A stretch of DNA of 64,000 nucleotides from Buttiauxella sp965119215 (GCA_965119215.1 CBCPKK010000006.1:84411-148410); one strand, 5' to 3'; shown: positions 8,642-17,631, counted from the stretch's first letter. Numbers and translations: made by a program. The notes: generated from the sequence alone by a model not told the origin.

Positions 8642-9727
8642 ATGACTCAGGTATACAATTTTAGTTCCGGCCCGGCGATGCTACCGGCTGAAGTGCTTCG
8701 TCGTGCGCAAAGTGAACTCTGCGACTGGCAAGGCTTAGGCACCTCCGTAATGGAGATAAGCCACCGTGGTAAAGAATTTATTCAGGTAGCGGAAGAAGCT
8801 GAAAAAGACTTTCGTGATCTGCTGCAAATCCCCTCGAATTACAAAGTTTTGTTCTGTCATGGTGGCGGGCGCGGTCAATTCGCTGGCGTCCCATTAAATC
8901 TGCTGGGTGACAAAACGACAGCTGATTACGTTGATGGCGGCTACTGGGCAAGCAGTGCAGTAAAAGAAGCGCACAAATACTGCTCCCCAAATGTTATTGA
9001 TGCCAAAGTAACCATCGACGGCCTGCGAGCCATCAAGCCGATGAGCGAATGGCAGGTTTCTGAAAACAGTGCCTACCTGCATTATTGCCCGAATGAAACC
9101 ATTGACGGCATCGCCATCCATGAAACGCCTGATTTCGGCGATAAAATCGTTGTCGCTGATTACTCATCCTCTATTTTGTCGCACCCGATGGATGTTAGCC
9201 GCTTTGGCGTGATCTACGCAGGCGCGCAGAAAAACATCGGCCCGGCCGGTTTGACAATAGTGGTAGTGCGTGAAGATTTGCTCGGTAAAGCGCATAAAGC
9301 CTGCCCGTCAATTCTTGACTACACCGTGCTTAACGACAACGACTCCATGTTCAATACCCCGCCGACATTCGCCTGGTATCTTTCCGGCCTGGTCTTTAAA
9401 TGGCTGAAAGAACAAGGTGGCGTGGAAGTCATGGATAAAATTAACAGGGCGAAAGCTGAGCTGTTATACGGTGTTATCGATAAAAGTGACTTCTATCGTA
9501 ACGATGTCGCCTCGGCTAACCGTTCCCGCATGAACGTGCCATTCCAGTTGGCTGATAGCGCGCTGGATAAAGTCTTCCTCGAAGAGTCGTTTGCCGCCGG
9601 TCTGCATGCCTTGAAAGGCCACCGCGTAGTGGGTGGAATGCGCGCATCTATCTATAATGCGATGCCGCTTGAAGGCGTAAAAACCTTAACCGACTTTATG
9701 GTCGACTTCGAACGTCGCCACGGTTAA
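8642..9727 (+). CDS. serC: Phosphoserine/phosphohydroxythreonine aminotransferase
   Basis: This PLP enzyme converts 3-phosphohydroxypyruvate to phosphoserine in serine synthesis and acts in pyridoxal phosphate synthesis. The 361 residues are one fewer than in E. coli. The PLP lysine is K197 in AGAQKNIGPAG. The N-terminal FSSGPAMLP and the HGGGRGQF phosphate-binding segment (73-80) are intact. It has a GAGGGG ribosome binding site directly upstream. It heads the classical serC-aroA operon, with aroA starting 75 bp downstream beyond a hairpin. Confidence 0.98.
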   Translation: MTQVYNFSSGPAMLPAEVLRRAQSELCDWQGLGTSVMEISHRGKEFIQVAEEAEKDFRDLLQIPSNYKVLFCHGGGRGQFAGVPLNLLGDKTTADYVDGGYWASSAVKEAHKYCSPNVIDAKVTIDGLRAIKPMSEWQVSENSAYLHYCPNETIDGIAIHETPDFGDKIVVADYSSSILSHPMDVSRFGVIYAGAQKNIGPAGLTIVVVREDLLGKAHKACPSILDYTVLNDNDSMFNTPPTFAWYLSGLVFKWLKEQGGVEVMDKINRAKAELLYGVIDKSDFYRNDVASANRSRMNVPFQLADSALDKVFLEESFAAGLHALKGHRVVGGMRASIYNAMPLEGVKTLTDFMVDFERRHG

Positions 9728-9747
9728 TTGTTGCTCGTTGTTATTCT

Positions 9748-9775
9748 CCCCGCGGCATAGTTCGCGGGGTTTTTA
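9748..9775 (+). terminator. Intercistronic terminator in serC-aroA
   Basis: A 7-bp stem CCCCGCG/CGCGGGG with an 8-nt loop is followed by TTTTTATT, between serC and aroA. It probably reduces aroA expression relative to serC. E. coli has a comparable structure in this operon. Confidence 0.8.
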
Positions 9776-9802
9776 TTCTGTTTGAGTTGAGAGTATTTCC
9801 CC

Positions 9803-11089
9803 ATGCTGGAATCCCTGACGTTACAACCCATCGCACTGGTCGACGGCACGATTAATCTTCCTGGTTCAAAAAGTGTTTCTAACCGCGCTCTGTTGCTTGC
9901 TGCGTTGGCTTCAGGCACCACTGAACTGACTAATTTGCTGGATAGCGACGATGTGCGTCATATGCTTAACGCACTCAAAGCATTAGGGGTTAGCTATACG
10001 CTCTCCGCCGATCGTACGCGTTGCGAAGTCACAGGCATGGGCGGCTCGCTGCAAGCGGCAGGCGAACTGGAACTGTTTTTAGGTAACGCAGGAACGGCAA
10101 TGCGCCCACTGGCGGCGGCATTGTGCCTGGGAAGCAATAACATTGTGCTGACCGGCGAGCCACGCATGAAAGAACGCCCAATCGGCCATCTGGTTGATGC
10201 TTTACGTCAGGGCGGCGCTCAGATTGATTACCTGGAGCAGGAAAATTATCCACCACTGCGTTTACGTGGCGGTTTTAGCGGCGGCCAGGTTTCTGTTGAT
10301 GGCAGTGTTTCCAGCCAATTCCTGACGGCACTTTTAATGACAGCTCCGTTAGCTGCAAATGACACCGAAATCACCATTAAAGGTGAGCTGGTATCGAAAC
10401 CGTATATCGACATCACATTACACCTGATGAAAACCTTTGGTGTGGAAGTGGAAAACTGCGATTACCGCAGTTTTGTTATCCGTGGCGGCCAGCAATATAC
10501 GTCACCGGGTGCTTATCTGGTCGAAGGTGATGCGTCTTCAGCATCTTATTTCCTGGCGGCTGGCGCAATCAAAGGCGGCACGGTAAAAGTGACCGGTATT
10601 GGGCGCAACAGCGTGCAAGGTGATATTCGTTTTGCTGATGTGCTGGAAAAAATGGGTGCAAAAATCACCTGGGGTGATGATTTCATCTCATGCCAGCGCG
10701 GTGAACTGAACGCCATTGATATGGACATGAATCATATCCCCGATGCGGCGATGACTATCGCTACTGCGGCTTTGTTTGCTAAAGGCACAACCACGCTGCG
10801 TAACATTTACAACTGGCGTGTGAAGGAAACTGACCGTCTGAGCGCAATGGCTACGGAATTGCGTAAAGTGGGTGCGGTTGTGGAAGAGGGTGAAGATTAC
10901 ATCACCGTAACGCCACCTGCTGAGTTACAAGTCGCTGAAATTGGCACCTATAACGATCACCGTATGGCGATGTGTTTCTCGCTGGTGGCGTTGTCAGACA
11001 CTCCGGTCACTATCCTTGACCCGAAATGCACTGCAAAAACTTTCCCTGACTATTTCGAACAGTTGGCACGTATTAGTACCCTCGCTTAA
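9803..11089 (+). CDS. aroA: 3-phosphoshikimate 1-carboxyvinyltransferase (EPSP synthase)
   Basis: This is the sixth step of the shikimate pathway, joining shikimate 3-phosphate and PEP. The 428 residues are one more than in E. coli, through an extra Leu at position 2. The shikimate-3-phosphate/PEP motif LPGSKSVSNRA (K23) is present. The NAGTAMRPL loop has the glycine and proline of the glyphosate-sensitive class I enzymes. EPRMKERP and the late DHRMAM motif are also present. It is the second gene of the operon with serC. Confidence 0.98.
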   Translation: MLESLTLQPIALVDGTINLPGSKSVSNRALLLAALASGTTELTNLLDSDDVRHMLNALKALGVSYTLSADRTRCEVTGMGGSLQAAGELELFLGNAGTAMRPLAAALCLGSNNIVLTGEPRMKERPIGHLVDALRQGGAQIDYLEQENYPPLRLRGGFSGGQVSVDGSVSSQFLTALLMTAPLAANDTEITIKGELVSKPYIDITLHLMKTFGVEVENCDYRSFVIRGGQQYTSPGAYLVEGDASSASYFLAAGAIKGGTVKVTGIGRNSVQGDIRFADVLEKMGAKITWGDDFISCQRGELNAIDMDMNHIPDAAMTIATAALFAKGTTTLRNIYNWRVKETDRLSAMATELRKVGAVVEEGEDYITVTPPAELQVAEIGTYNDHRMAMCFSLVALSDTPVTILDPKCTAKTFPDYFEQLARISTLA

Positions 11090-11102
11090 TCCGCGAAAAT
11101 TT

Positions 11103-11128
11103 GCTCCGGTGGCGCTGTGCGCCGGAGC
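11103..11128 (+). terminator. Hairpin after aroA
   Basis: GCTCCGG/CCGGAGC, with an additional GGCGC/GCGCC pairing inside, lies 14 bp after the aroA stop. There is no clear U-tract (GATTTCC follows), so it may be a weak terminator or a 3'-end stabiliser. Confidence 0.5.
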
Positions 11129-11279
11129 GATTTCCTGTAATAAATCCTTCCCAGATGCAACTCCGTTTCCGTACCTCTGCTGTTATTGCACCCGCTTGCG
11201 TCACTGTTAATCTCTCTTCCGATTTAGCTAACAAATTAATGATTTTTTTTAATTTATGATTCATCAACGGAAGATAATT

Positions 11280-12038
11280 ATGAAGACTTTCAAAACGGCA
11301 GTGCTGGTAACATTAATTGCGGGATCGCTGGTGGGTTGCCAGGGGATAAATGGCGATAAAATAGCGTCGTCTGGTATGTCGGCTTATAAAGCGGCAACCC
11401 TTACCGATGCGGATGTTAAAGCGGTTGCCAACCAGTCTTGCAAAGAGATGGACAACCAAAATGAAATCGCGGGTAAATCCAGCAAGTACACCAAACGTCT
11501 GAACAAAATCGCCAAAGCGTTGGGTAGCCAAATTAACGGCACCCCGGTGAATTATAAAGTCTATATGACCCGCGATATTAACGCCTGGGCAATGGCGAAT
11601 GGCTGCGTCCGTGTGTACAGCGGTTTGATGGATATGATGAGCGACAATGAAGTCGAAGGTGTTCTGGGGCACGAAATGGGCCACGTTGCGCTGGGGCATT
11701 CTCGCGAAAAATTACAAACAGCTTATGCAACAATAGCTGCGCGTGATGCTGTTTCTGCAACCAGCGGTGTCGCTTCTCAGCTCTCTCAATCTCAGCTTGG
11801 CGATTTGGCTGAGGGAGTTATTAATGCAACGTTCTCTCGCAGTGAAGAATCAGAAGCTGATGATTTCTCTTACGATCTGCTGAAAAAACGTAAGATCAAC
11901 ACCCAGGGTTTGGCGAGCAGTTTTGACAAGCTGGCTACGCTTGACGGCGGTACATCGAAGTCTATGTTTGACTCGCATCCGCCTTCAGCTGAGCGCGCAC
12001 AACATATTCGTGACCGTATCGCAGCAGACAAAAAGTAA
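11280..12038 (+). CDS. ycaL: M48-family metallopeptidase lipoprotein YcaL
   Basis: This predicted periplasmic zinc metalloprotease (LoiP/BepA relative) is linked in E. coli to quality control of the outer-membrane protein LptD. A lipoprotein signal is visible with lipobox LVGC (C20). The zinc motif HEMGH is at residues 131-135, with the third-ligand region ESEADD downstream and the HPPSxERAQH motif of M48 near the C-terminus. I chose the ATG at 11280, giving 252 residues. It has GGAAG upstream and starts the signal peptide directly; an in-frame ATG at 11256 would prepend eight polar residues. Confidence 0.92.
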   Translation: MKTFKTAVLVTLIAGSLVGCQGINGDKIASSGMSAYKAATLTDADVKAVANQSCKEMDNQNEIAGKSSKYTKRLNKIAKALGSQINGTPVNYKVYMTRDINAWAMANGCVRVYSGLMDMMSDNEVEGVLGHEMGHVALGHSREKLQTAYATIAARDAVSATSGVASQLSQSQLGDLAEGVINATFSRSEESEADDFSYDLLKKRKINTQGLASSFDKLATLDGGTSKSMFDSHPPSAERAQHIRDRIAADKK

Positions 12039-12163
12039 CGTTGTCTCCCACTCTGCGGACTGGCTTTCTGCCAGTTCGCCCCTAAGTTGCGCAATTCTTC
12101 TACACTCAACCTCATTCACGACGATAATTGGCAGGAAAGATAACGGTCAGGATTCTGGCGGCG

Positions 12164-12169
12164 TATAAT
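12164..12169 (+). promoter_or_regulatory. Candidate -10 box upstream of cmk
   Basis: A consensus TATAAT lies 50 bp before cmk. No good -35 hexamer is placed at 16-18 bp, so this is a tentative promoter for cmk-rpsA. Confidence 0.4.
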
Positions 12170-12218
12170 ATGCGGCGTTGATATTTTAGGTCCGCAATTC
12201 CAGCGAGAGGAGAGTACG

Positions 12219-12905
12219 ATGACGGCACCCGCCCCGGTAATAACGATTGATGGCCCAAGCGGCGCAGGTAAAGGCACGCTGTGTAAAGCCATGGCGGAAG
12301 CGTTGCAATGGCATCTGCTTGATTCTGGAGCAATTTATCGAGTTTTGGCATTGGCGGCCTTGCATCACCAGGTTGATGTCACCTCTGAAGACGCGCTGGT
12401 TCCTTTGGCTGCCCACCTTGATGTGCGCTTTGTTGCTAACAATGGCAACCTGGAAGTTATCCTCGAAGGGGAAGACGTTAGCGCTGAAATCCGCACTCAG
12501 GAAGTGGCTAATGCAGCCTCCCAAGTCGCTGCTTTCCCTCGTGTGCGCGAAGCATTATTACGCCGCCAACGCGCGTTCAGAGATGCGCCGGGATTGATAG
12601 CTGATGGGCGTGATATGGGGACTGTTGTTTTCCCAGACGCACCGGTAAAAATATTCCTCGATGCTTCTTCGGAAGAGCGCGCCCACAGGCGTATGCTACA
12701 GTTGCAGGAGAAGGGCTTTAGTGTTAACTTTGAGCGCCTTTTGGCAGAAATAAAAGAACGTGATGACAGAGACCGTAACCGTGCAGTAGCACCGTTAGTG
12801 CCAGCCGCAGATGCACTGGTGCTGGATTCAACCAGCATGTCCATTGACGAAGTCATCAAACAAGCGCTGACTTATGCGCAGAAAATTTTAACACCAGCAC
12901 AATAG
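12219..12905 (+). CDS. cmk: Cytidylate kinase
   Basis: It phosphorylates CMP and dCMP to the diphosphates using ATP, in nucleotide salvage and CMP recycling. The 228 residues are one more than in E. coli. The P-loop GPSGAGKGT is at 12-20, and the CMP-specific insert region with DGRDMGTVVFPDA is near 130. The LID-like RDDRDRNR segment is near 185-190. A purine-rich GAGAGGAGAG ribosome binding site precedes it. It lies upstream of rpsA, as in other enterobacteria. Its stop codon is inside a 14-bp perfect inverted repeat. Confidence 0.98.
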   Translation: MTAPAPVITIDGPSGAGKGTLCKAMAEALQWHLLDSGAIYRVLALAALHHQVDVTSEDALVPLAAHLDVRFVANNGNLEVILEGEDVSAEIRTQEVANAASQVAAFPRVREALLRRQRAFRDAPGLIADGRDMGTVVFPDAPVKIFLDASSEERAHRRMLQLQEKGFSVNFERLLAEIKERDDRDRNRAVAPLVPAADALVLDSTSMSIDEVIKQALTYAQKILTPAQ

Positions 12906-12930
12906 TTAATATTGTGCTGGTGTGTGTTTT
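12891..12930 (+). terminator. Long perfect hairpin overlapping the cmk stop
   Basis: A 14-bp perfect stem (12891-12904 with 12910-12923, loop GTTAA) starts within the last codons of cmk and includes the TAG stop. GTGTTTTGTC follows. It could terminate or attenuate transcription entering rpsA, or protect the cmk 3' end. Confidence 0.6.
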
Positions 12931-12989
12931 GTCATATTTGTCATGATATTGCCATAGTGGTATTCTGACATATCGGGTAGTTCCTTACC

Positions 12990-13100
12990 CCTGTAACCTA
13001 AACCCTGTCGGCATGGAGCCAATGGCGGGGTATGTGAAACAACCCCATTCGGCGGGATGCTAAATGGACGTTAAACAAAAGAACCTTGAAGATTAACAAC
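12990..13100 (+). promoter_or_regulatory. rpsA leader, autoregulatory translation initiation region
   Basis: The 110 nt before rpsA hold several GGA/GGCGGG-containing short stems and no proper Shine-Dalgarno sequence before the ATG (only GAAGAT). E. coli rpsA likewise lacks a canonical site and is translated through a folded leader that S1 itself represses. The same arrangement is inferred here. Confidence 0.5.
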
Positions 13101-14777
13101 ATGACTGAATCTTTCGCTCAACTCTTTGAAGAATCCCTGAAAACAATCGAAACCCGCCCGGGTTCCATCGTTCGTGGCGTAGTAGTTGCTATCGACAAAG
13201 ATATCGTACTGGTTGACGCCGGTCTGAAATCTGAATCTGCAATTCCTATCGAGCAGTTCAAAAATGCTGCTGGCGAACTGGAAATCCAGGTTGGTGACGA
13301 AGTTGATGTTGCTCTGGACGCTGTTGAAGATGGCTTTGGCGAAACTCTGCTGTCCCGTGAAAAAGCTAAGCGTCACGAAGCTTGGATCACGCTGGAAAAA
13401 GCTTACGAAGAAGCTGAAACTGTGGTCGGTATCATCAACGGCAAAGTTAAGGGTGGCTTCACTGTAGAGCTGAACGGTATTCGTGCGTTCCTGCCAGGTT
13501 CCCTGGTTGATGTTCGTCCGGTACGTGACACTCTGCACCTGGAAGGCAAAGAGCTTGAGTTCAAAGTCATCAAGCTGGACCAGAAGCGTAACAACGTTGT
13601 TGTTTCTCGTCGTGCAGTTATCGAATCCGAAAACAGCGCAGAACGTGATCAACTGCTGGAAAACCTGCAAGAAGGCATGGAAGTTAAAGGTATCGTTAAG
13701 AACCTTACTGACTACGGTGCATTCGTTGATCTGGGCGGCGTTGACGGCCTGCTGCACATCACTGATATGGCATGGAAACGCGTTAAGCATCCAAGCGAAA
13801 TCGTGAATGTTGGCGATGAAATTACCGTTAAAGTACTGAAGTTCGACCGTGAGCGTACTCGTGTGTCTCTGGGTCTGAAACAACTGGGCGAAGATCCATG
13901 GGTCGCTATCGCTAAGCGTTATCCAGAAGGTACCAAACTGACTGGTCGCGTGACTAACCTGACTGATTACGGCTGCTTCGTAGAAATCGAAGAAGGCGTT
14001 GAAGGCCTGGTTCACGTTTCCGAAATGGATTGGACCAACAAAAACATCCACCCATCCAAAGTTGTTAACGTTGGTGATGTAGTGGAAGTGATGGTTCTGG
14101 ATATCGACGAAGAACGTCGTCGTATCTCCCTGGGTCTGAAGCAGTGCAAATCTAACCCATGGCAGCTGTTCGCTGAAACCCACAACAAGGGCGACCGCGT
14201 TGAAGGTAAAATCAAGTCTATCACTGACTTCGGTATCTTCATCGGCCTGGACGGCGGCATCGACGGCCTGGTTCACCTGTCTGATATCTCCTGGAACGTT
14301 GCAGGCGAAGAAGCAGTTCGTGAATACAAGAAAGGCGACGAAATCGCGGCTGTGGTTCTGCAAGTTGACGCAGAACGTGAGCGTATCTCCCTGGGTGTTA
14401 AACAACTCGCAGAAGATCCGTTCAACAACTACGTTGCACTGAACAAGAAAGGTACTATCGTTACTGGTAAAGTAACAGCAGTTGACGCGAAAGGTGCTAC
14501 AGTTGAATTAGCAGATGGCGTAGAAGGCTACCTGCGTGCTTCTGAAGCTTCACGTGACCGCGTTGAAGATGCAACTCTGGTTCTGAGCGTAGGCGACGAC
14601 GTTGAAGCTAAATTCACTGGCGTTGACCGTAAAAACCGTGTTGTAAGCCTGTCTGTTCGTGCTAAAGACGAAGCTGACGAGAAAGATGCAATCGCTACTG
14701 TTAACAACAAACAGGAAGATGCACCGAACTTCTCTAACGCTATGGCTGAAGCATTTAAAGCAGCTAAAGGCGAGTAA
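13101..14777 (+). CDS. rpsA: 30S ribosomal protein S1
   Basis: This RNA-binding ribosomal protein recruits mRNAs to the 30S subunit. The 558 residues contain six S1/OB repeats, starting near residues 21, 105, 192, 277, 364 and 451. Repeats 3-6 show the typical GxVxxxxDxGxFVxL...GLxHxSD pattern. The first two repeats are the diverged ribosome-binding ones. The start at 13101 gives MTESFAQLFEES; an in-frame TTG at 13086 would add five residues and has no support. The very strong codon bias fits a ribosomal protein and explains a 444-codon open antisense frame. Confidence 0.99.
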   Translation: MTESFAQLFEESLKTIETRPGSIVRGVVVAIDKDIVLVDAGLKSESAIPIEQFKNAAGELEIQVGDEVDVALDAVEDGFGETLLSREKAKRHEAWITLEKAYEEAETVVGIINGKVKGGFTVELNGIRAFLPGSLVDVRPVRDTLHLEGKELEFKVIKLDQKRNNVVVSRRAVIESENSAERDQLLENLQEGMEVKGIVKNLTDYGAFVDLGGVDGLLHITDMAWKRVKHPSEIVNVGDEITVKVLKFDRERTRVSLGLKQLGEDPWVAIAKRYPEGTKLTGRVTNLTDYGCFVEIEEGVEGLVHVSEMDWTNKNIHPSKVVNVGDVVEVMVLDIDEERRRISLGLKQCKSNPWQLFAETHNKGDRVEGKIKSITDFGIFIGLDGGIDGLVHLSDISWNVAGEEAVREYKKGDEIAAVVLQVDAERERISLGVKQLAEDPFNNYVALNKKGTIVTGKVTAVDAKGATVELADGVEGYLRASEASRDRVEDATLVLSVGDDVEAKFTGVDRKNRVVSLSVRAKDEADEKDAIATVNNKQEDAPNFSNAMAEAFKAAKGE

Positions 14778-14796
14778 TCGCCCGAGCACTAAATCA

Positions 14797-14820
14797 GGGC
14801 GGCTACGGCCGCCCTTGTTC
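14797..14820 (+). terminator. rpsA terminator
   Basis: The 7-bp stem GGGCGGC/GCCGCCC with a TACG loop lies 20 bp after the rpsA stop and is followed by TTGTTC. The weak U-tract suggests partial readthrough into ihfB. Confidence 0.65.
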
Positions 14821-14867
14821 GATTGATAGCTGTAAGTTAATTTTCCTGAAAGGAAACCGGAGGAATC

Positions 14868-15155
14868 ATGACCAAGTCAGAATTGATAGAAAGACTTGCA
14901 ACCCAGCAATCTCACATTCCAGCGAAAGCTGTAGAAGATGCAGTGAAAGAGATGTTGGAGCATATGGCCTCTACTCTCGCCCAAGGTGAGCGTATTGAAA
15001 TCCGGGGTTTCGGCAGTTTTTCCTTACACTATCGCGCACCTCGCACCGGACGTAATCCAAAAACTGGCGATAAAGTGGATCTGGAAGGTAAATACGTTCC
15101 TCACTTTAAACCAGGTAAAGAGTTGCGTGACCGCGCCAACATTTACGGTAATTAA
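14868..15155 (+). CDS. ihfB: Integration host factor subunit beta
   Basis: This DNA-bending nucleoid protein forms a heterodimer with IhfA. The 95 residues are one more than in E. coli, through a C-terminal Asn. The family signature GFGSFSLHYRAPRTGRNP (about 47-64) includes the beta-arm proline that intercalates at the DNA kink. A strong GGAGGA ribosome binding site precedes it. It lies behind rpsA, as usual. A candidate IHF site lies upstream of focA in this same window. Confidence 0.98.
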   Translation: MTKSELIERLATQQSHIPAKAVEDAVKEMLEHMASTLAQGERIEIRGFGSFSLHYRAPRTGRNPKTGDKVDLEGKYVPHFKPGKELRDRANIYGN

Positions 15156-15170
15156 ATCTTCGGATTTAAT
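15151..15170 (+). repeat. UUCG-capped hairpin over the ihfB stop codon
   Basis: ATTAAATC, TTCG, GATTTAAT is a perfect 8-bp stem with the very stable UUCG tetraloop, and it contains the ihfB TAA. A second hairpin (terminator) follows after 7 nt. Confidence 0.6.
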
Positions 15171-15177
15171 CCTCAAG

Positions 15178-15203
15178 AACGGCACCCTCGGGTGCCGTTT
15201 TTT
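15178..15203 (+). terminator. ihfB terminator
   Basis: The 9-bp stem AACGGCACC/GGTGCCGTT with a CTCG loop is followed by a run of T residues, a textbook intrinsic terminator. Confidence 0.9.
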
Positions 15204-15357
15204 ATGTCTAAAATCTATGTTTTCGAGCTGGCTCGCAAAACCGTGAAGCAAGTTCTCACGCCCCTCTAAATGTCTGGAACCCTTCTCGTATTGCCGATAA
15301 ATCCCGGCTGACGCACGCAATCAGATACCTCAAACTGCCTGTAACACGGAGGTGGCG

Positions 15358-17628
15358 GTGAAGAATCTTATTGGGCTGTGCTTTTGCGTAATGATTGGCA
15401 TCATACCTTTGATGTGGCTGCCCGCTATTCCACAACCATCGGTTATTGCAGCACTGCTAGTTACCGCATTGTGTGTCGCTGCTTTTCCCCGGCGATTCGC
15501 GGGCTATGTAGCTTTTAGTTTGCTCTGTTTTTGCTGGGCACTATTTTCCGCACGGGAAAGTCTGACCCCCTTCGAAGCATGGACGAGCAAACCGATTGTT
15601 ATCGAAGCAGTCATTGATCGTAGTGATAGCAAACAGAACCATGAGCTACAGATAGTCTCGGTGGAGGGGAAAACAATTTTCCCGCCTGTCGGGATCAGGA
15701 TACAGGGCAGTTACTTATCAGATAGCGTTTGTGCAGGGCAACGATGGCGTATGAAAGTGCATCTACGGCCAGTGCATGGGCAACTCAATGAAGGCGGTTT
15801 TGATAGTCAGCGTTATGCTCTTGCGCAGCATCAGCCTTTAAGTGCTCGTATTATTGAATCTCATCGAATCTCTGGGCGGTGCAGTCTCCGCGCTCAGTGG
15901 CTTTCTGCTGTAGAAAATGCGACTCAATCATTATCTTATCAAGGGGTCATTCTGGCATTGTCCTTTGGCGAACGTGCGGGAGTGAGTAAAGAGCAAAAAA
16001 ACTTATTGCGACAGAGCGGAACAGCACACCTGATGGCAATATCCGGGATGCACATTTCGCTGGCGGCGATGGTCGGTTGGTTAATCGCACGTTTGCTGCA
16101 GCTGAGTTTTCCTGCGCATCGAATCCATTTCAGAATGCCGCTACTCGCCAGTGTTATCGCCGCAGGAGTGTATACCTGGCTTGCTGGGGGAAGTCCTCCG
16201 GCTGTTAGGGCATTAATCGGTGTAATGATCTGGCTACTTCTTCGTCTACAAGGTAGATGTTGGTCAGGATGGGAGGTCTGGCTTTGCTGCATTGCAGGCA
16301 TTCTGATTTATGATCCACTGACCGTATTGTCAGACAGTTTTTGGCTATCGGCACTAGCGGTAGCGGCACTTATTTTCTGGTACCAATGGATGCCACTTCC
16401 ACGAAATATGGCATCTGTAAAATGGTTCTATCGTTACCCTTTAGCGCTGTTGCACCTGCAAATTGGCATCATGCTTTTACTTATGCCACTGCAAATTTTT
16501 ATCTTTCACGGCATCAGTATCAGTGCGCTACTTGCGAACTTAGTGGCGGTTCCACTGATTTCATTTGCAGTTGTGCCTTTGTTATTGGCGGGGTTAGTAC
16601 TGACGAGTGTTCCGTGGTTAGGGGAACATCTGTGGTGGCTCGTGGACCAACTGCTGGCGCTGCTTTTTACTGTGTTGTCGCTGTTACCTGACGGTTGGTT
16701 AGAGGTCGATAAACGTTTCCAGATTCTTAGCTTGGGTGGTTGGTTAGCCGTAATTATCCATCGCCTGGCATTGTGGCGTAATTCGTATATATCAGTCATT
16801 GTTCTGATGCTGTCGATAGCTGTTCCGACAATGCGGGCAGAGAAAAAAGACGATTCCTGGCAAATCACCATGTTGGACGTAGGGCACGGACTGGCAATGG
16901 CGATTATTAGACAAGGCAAAGTCTTTTTATACGACACAGGAAATGCCTGGCCTGGTGGCGATGTGGGTCAACAAATTATCATTCCCTGGTTACGTTGGCA
17001 CCATTTAGCCCTTGAGCAAGTGGTCATTAGTCATGAACACCTTGACCATCGTGGCGGCTTGCCCAGTTTGCAACGTGAGTGGCCAAATTTGTCTATACGC
17101 AGCCCTTTGCGATGGGCAGGGCATCACCCTTGTTTTCAAGGTGAGCAATGGCAGTGGCAAGGATTACAATTTCAGGTTCTTTGGCCACCAGTGCAGCCCG
17201 TAATGACAGGCAATAATGGCTCGTGTGTTGTGATGGTCAGTGATGGGCGCTTTCGCATTTTATTAACCGGTGATGTGGAAGCTGAAGCGGAATTGGCTAT
17301 GCTGAAGAGGCGATGGGGCATCTTACATGCTGATATTATTCAGGTACCTCATCACGGCAGCCGTACATCTTCCGGGCCACCGTTGTTACGTGCGGTTTCT
17401 GGAAGTGCTGCGCTGGCATCTGCATCGCGCTATAACGCGTGGCATTTACCCTCAGGGAAAATTGTTCAACGCTACAAGTCGCTGGGTTACATTTGGTATG
17501 ACACAGCGCAATCAGGCCAACTCACTATCGATATAAATAGTGATAAATGGCAAATCAATAGCTTCAGAGCTCAAATTTCACCCCGTTGGTATCATCAGTG
17601 GTTTGGTGTATCTCGGGATAATGGGTAG
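15358..17628 (+). CDS. ycaI: ComEC/Rec2-family DNA uptake channel YcaI
   Basis: This inner-membrane protein is homologous to ComEC, which passes single-stranded DNA into the cytoplasm during natural transformation. Order of parts: N-terminal helices with a DUF4131/OB-like periplasmic region (about 1-170); a multi-helix competence domain (about 190-480); and a C-terminal metallo-beta-lactamase domain with HEHLDH at 559-564. GTG at 15358 is chosen because GGAGG lies 5 nt upstream; an in-frame GTG at 15352 is too close to it. The length is 756 residues against about 754 in E. coli. It sits 36 bp upstream of msbA and is conserved in that position even in species not known to be transformable. Its substitution level relative to E. 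coli is clearly higher than that of its neighbours. Confidence 0.94.
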   Translation: MKNLIGLCFCVMIGIIPLMWLPAIPQPSVIAALLVTALCVAAFPRRFAGYVAFSLLCFCWALFSARESLTPFEAWTSKPIVIEAVIDRSDSKQNHELQIVSVEGKTIFPPVGIRIQGSYLSDSVCAGQRWRMKVHLRPVHGQLNEGGFDSQRYALAQHQPLSARIIESHRISGRCSLRAQWLSAVENATQSLSYQGVILALSFGERAGVSKEQKNLLRQSGTAHLMAISGMHISLAAMVGWLIARLLQLSFPAHRIHFRMPLLASVIAAGVYTWLAGGSPPAVRALIGVMIWLLLRLQGRCWSGWEVWLCCIAGILIYDPLTVLSDSFWLSALAVAALIFWYQWMPLPRNMASVKWFYRYPLALLHLQIGIMLLLMPLQIFIFHGISISALLANLVAVPLISFAVVPLLLAGLVLTSVPWLGEHLWWLVDQLLALLFTVLSLLPDGWLEVDKRFQILSLGGWLAVIIHRLALWRNSYISVIVLMLSIAVPTMRAEKKDDSWQITMLDVGHGLAMAIIRQGKVFLYDTGNAWPGGDVGQQIIIPWLRWHHLALEQVVISHEHLDHRGGLPSLQREWPNLSIRSPLRWAGHHPCFQGEQWQWQGLQFQVLWPPVQPVMTGNNGSCVVMVSDGRFRILLTGDVEAEAELAMLKRRWGILHADIIQVPHHGSRTSSGPPLLRAVSGSAALASASRYNAWHLPSGKIVQRYKSLGYIWYDTAQSGQLTIDINSDKWQINSFRAQISPRWYHQWFGVSRDNG

Positions 17629-17631
17629 AAT
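17603..17631 (+). promoter_or_regulatory. Candidate promoter for msbA-lpxK
   Basis: TTGGTG (17603-17608), a 17-bp spacer and TAGAAT (17626-17631) overlap the end of ycaI. It could give the essential msbA-lpxK pair expression independent of ycaI. Both hexamers are imperfect. Confidence 0.35.

Noticed and set aside
13071..14405. Open frame of 444 codons antisense to rpsA
   Set aside because: The Phe/Asn/Val-rich repetitive translation mirrors the S1 repeats; no ribosome binding site or homology. It is a codon-bias shadow.
16506..16937. Antisense open frame in ycaI
   Set aside because: No conserved features; it lies opposite the membrane-spanning coding region.
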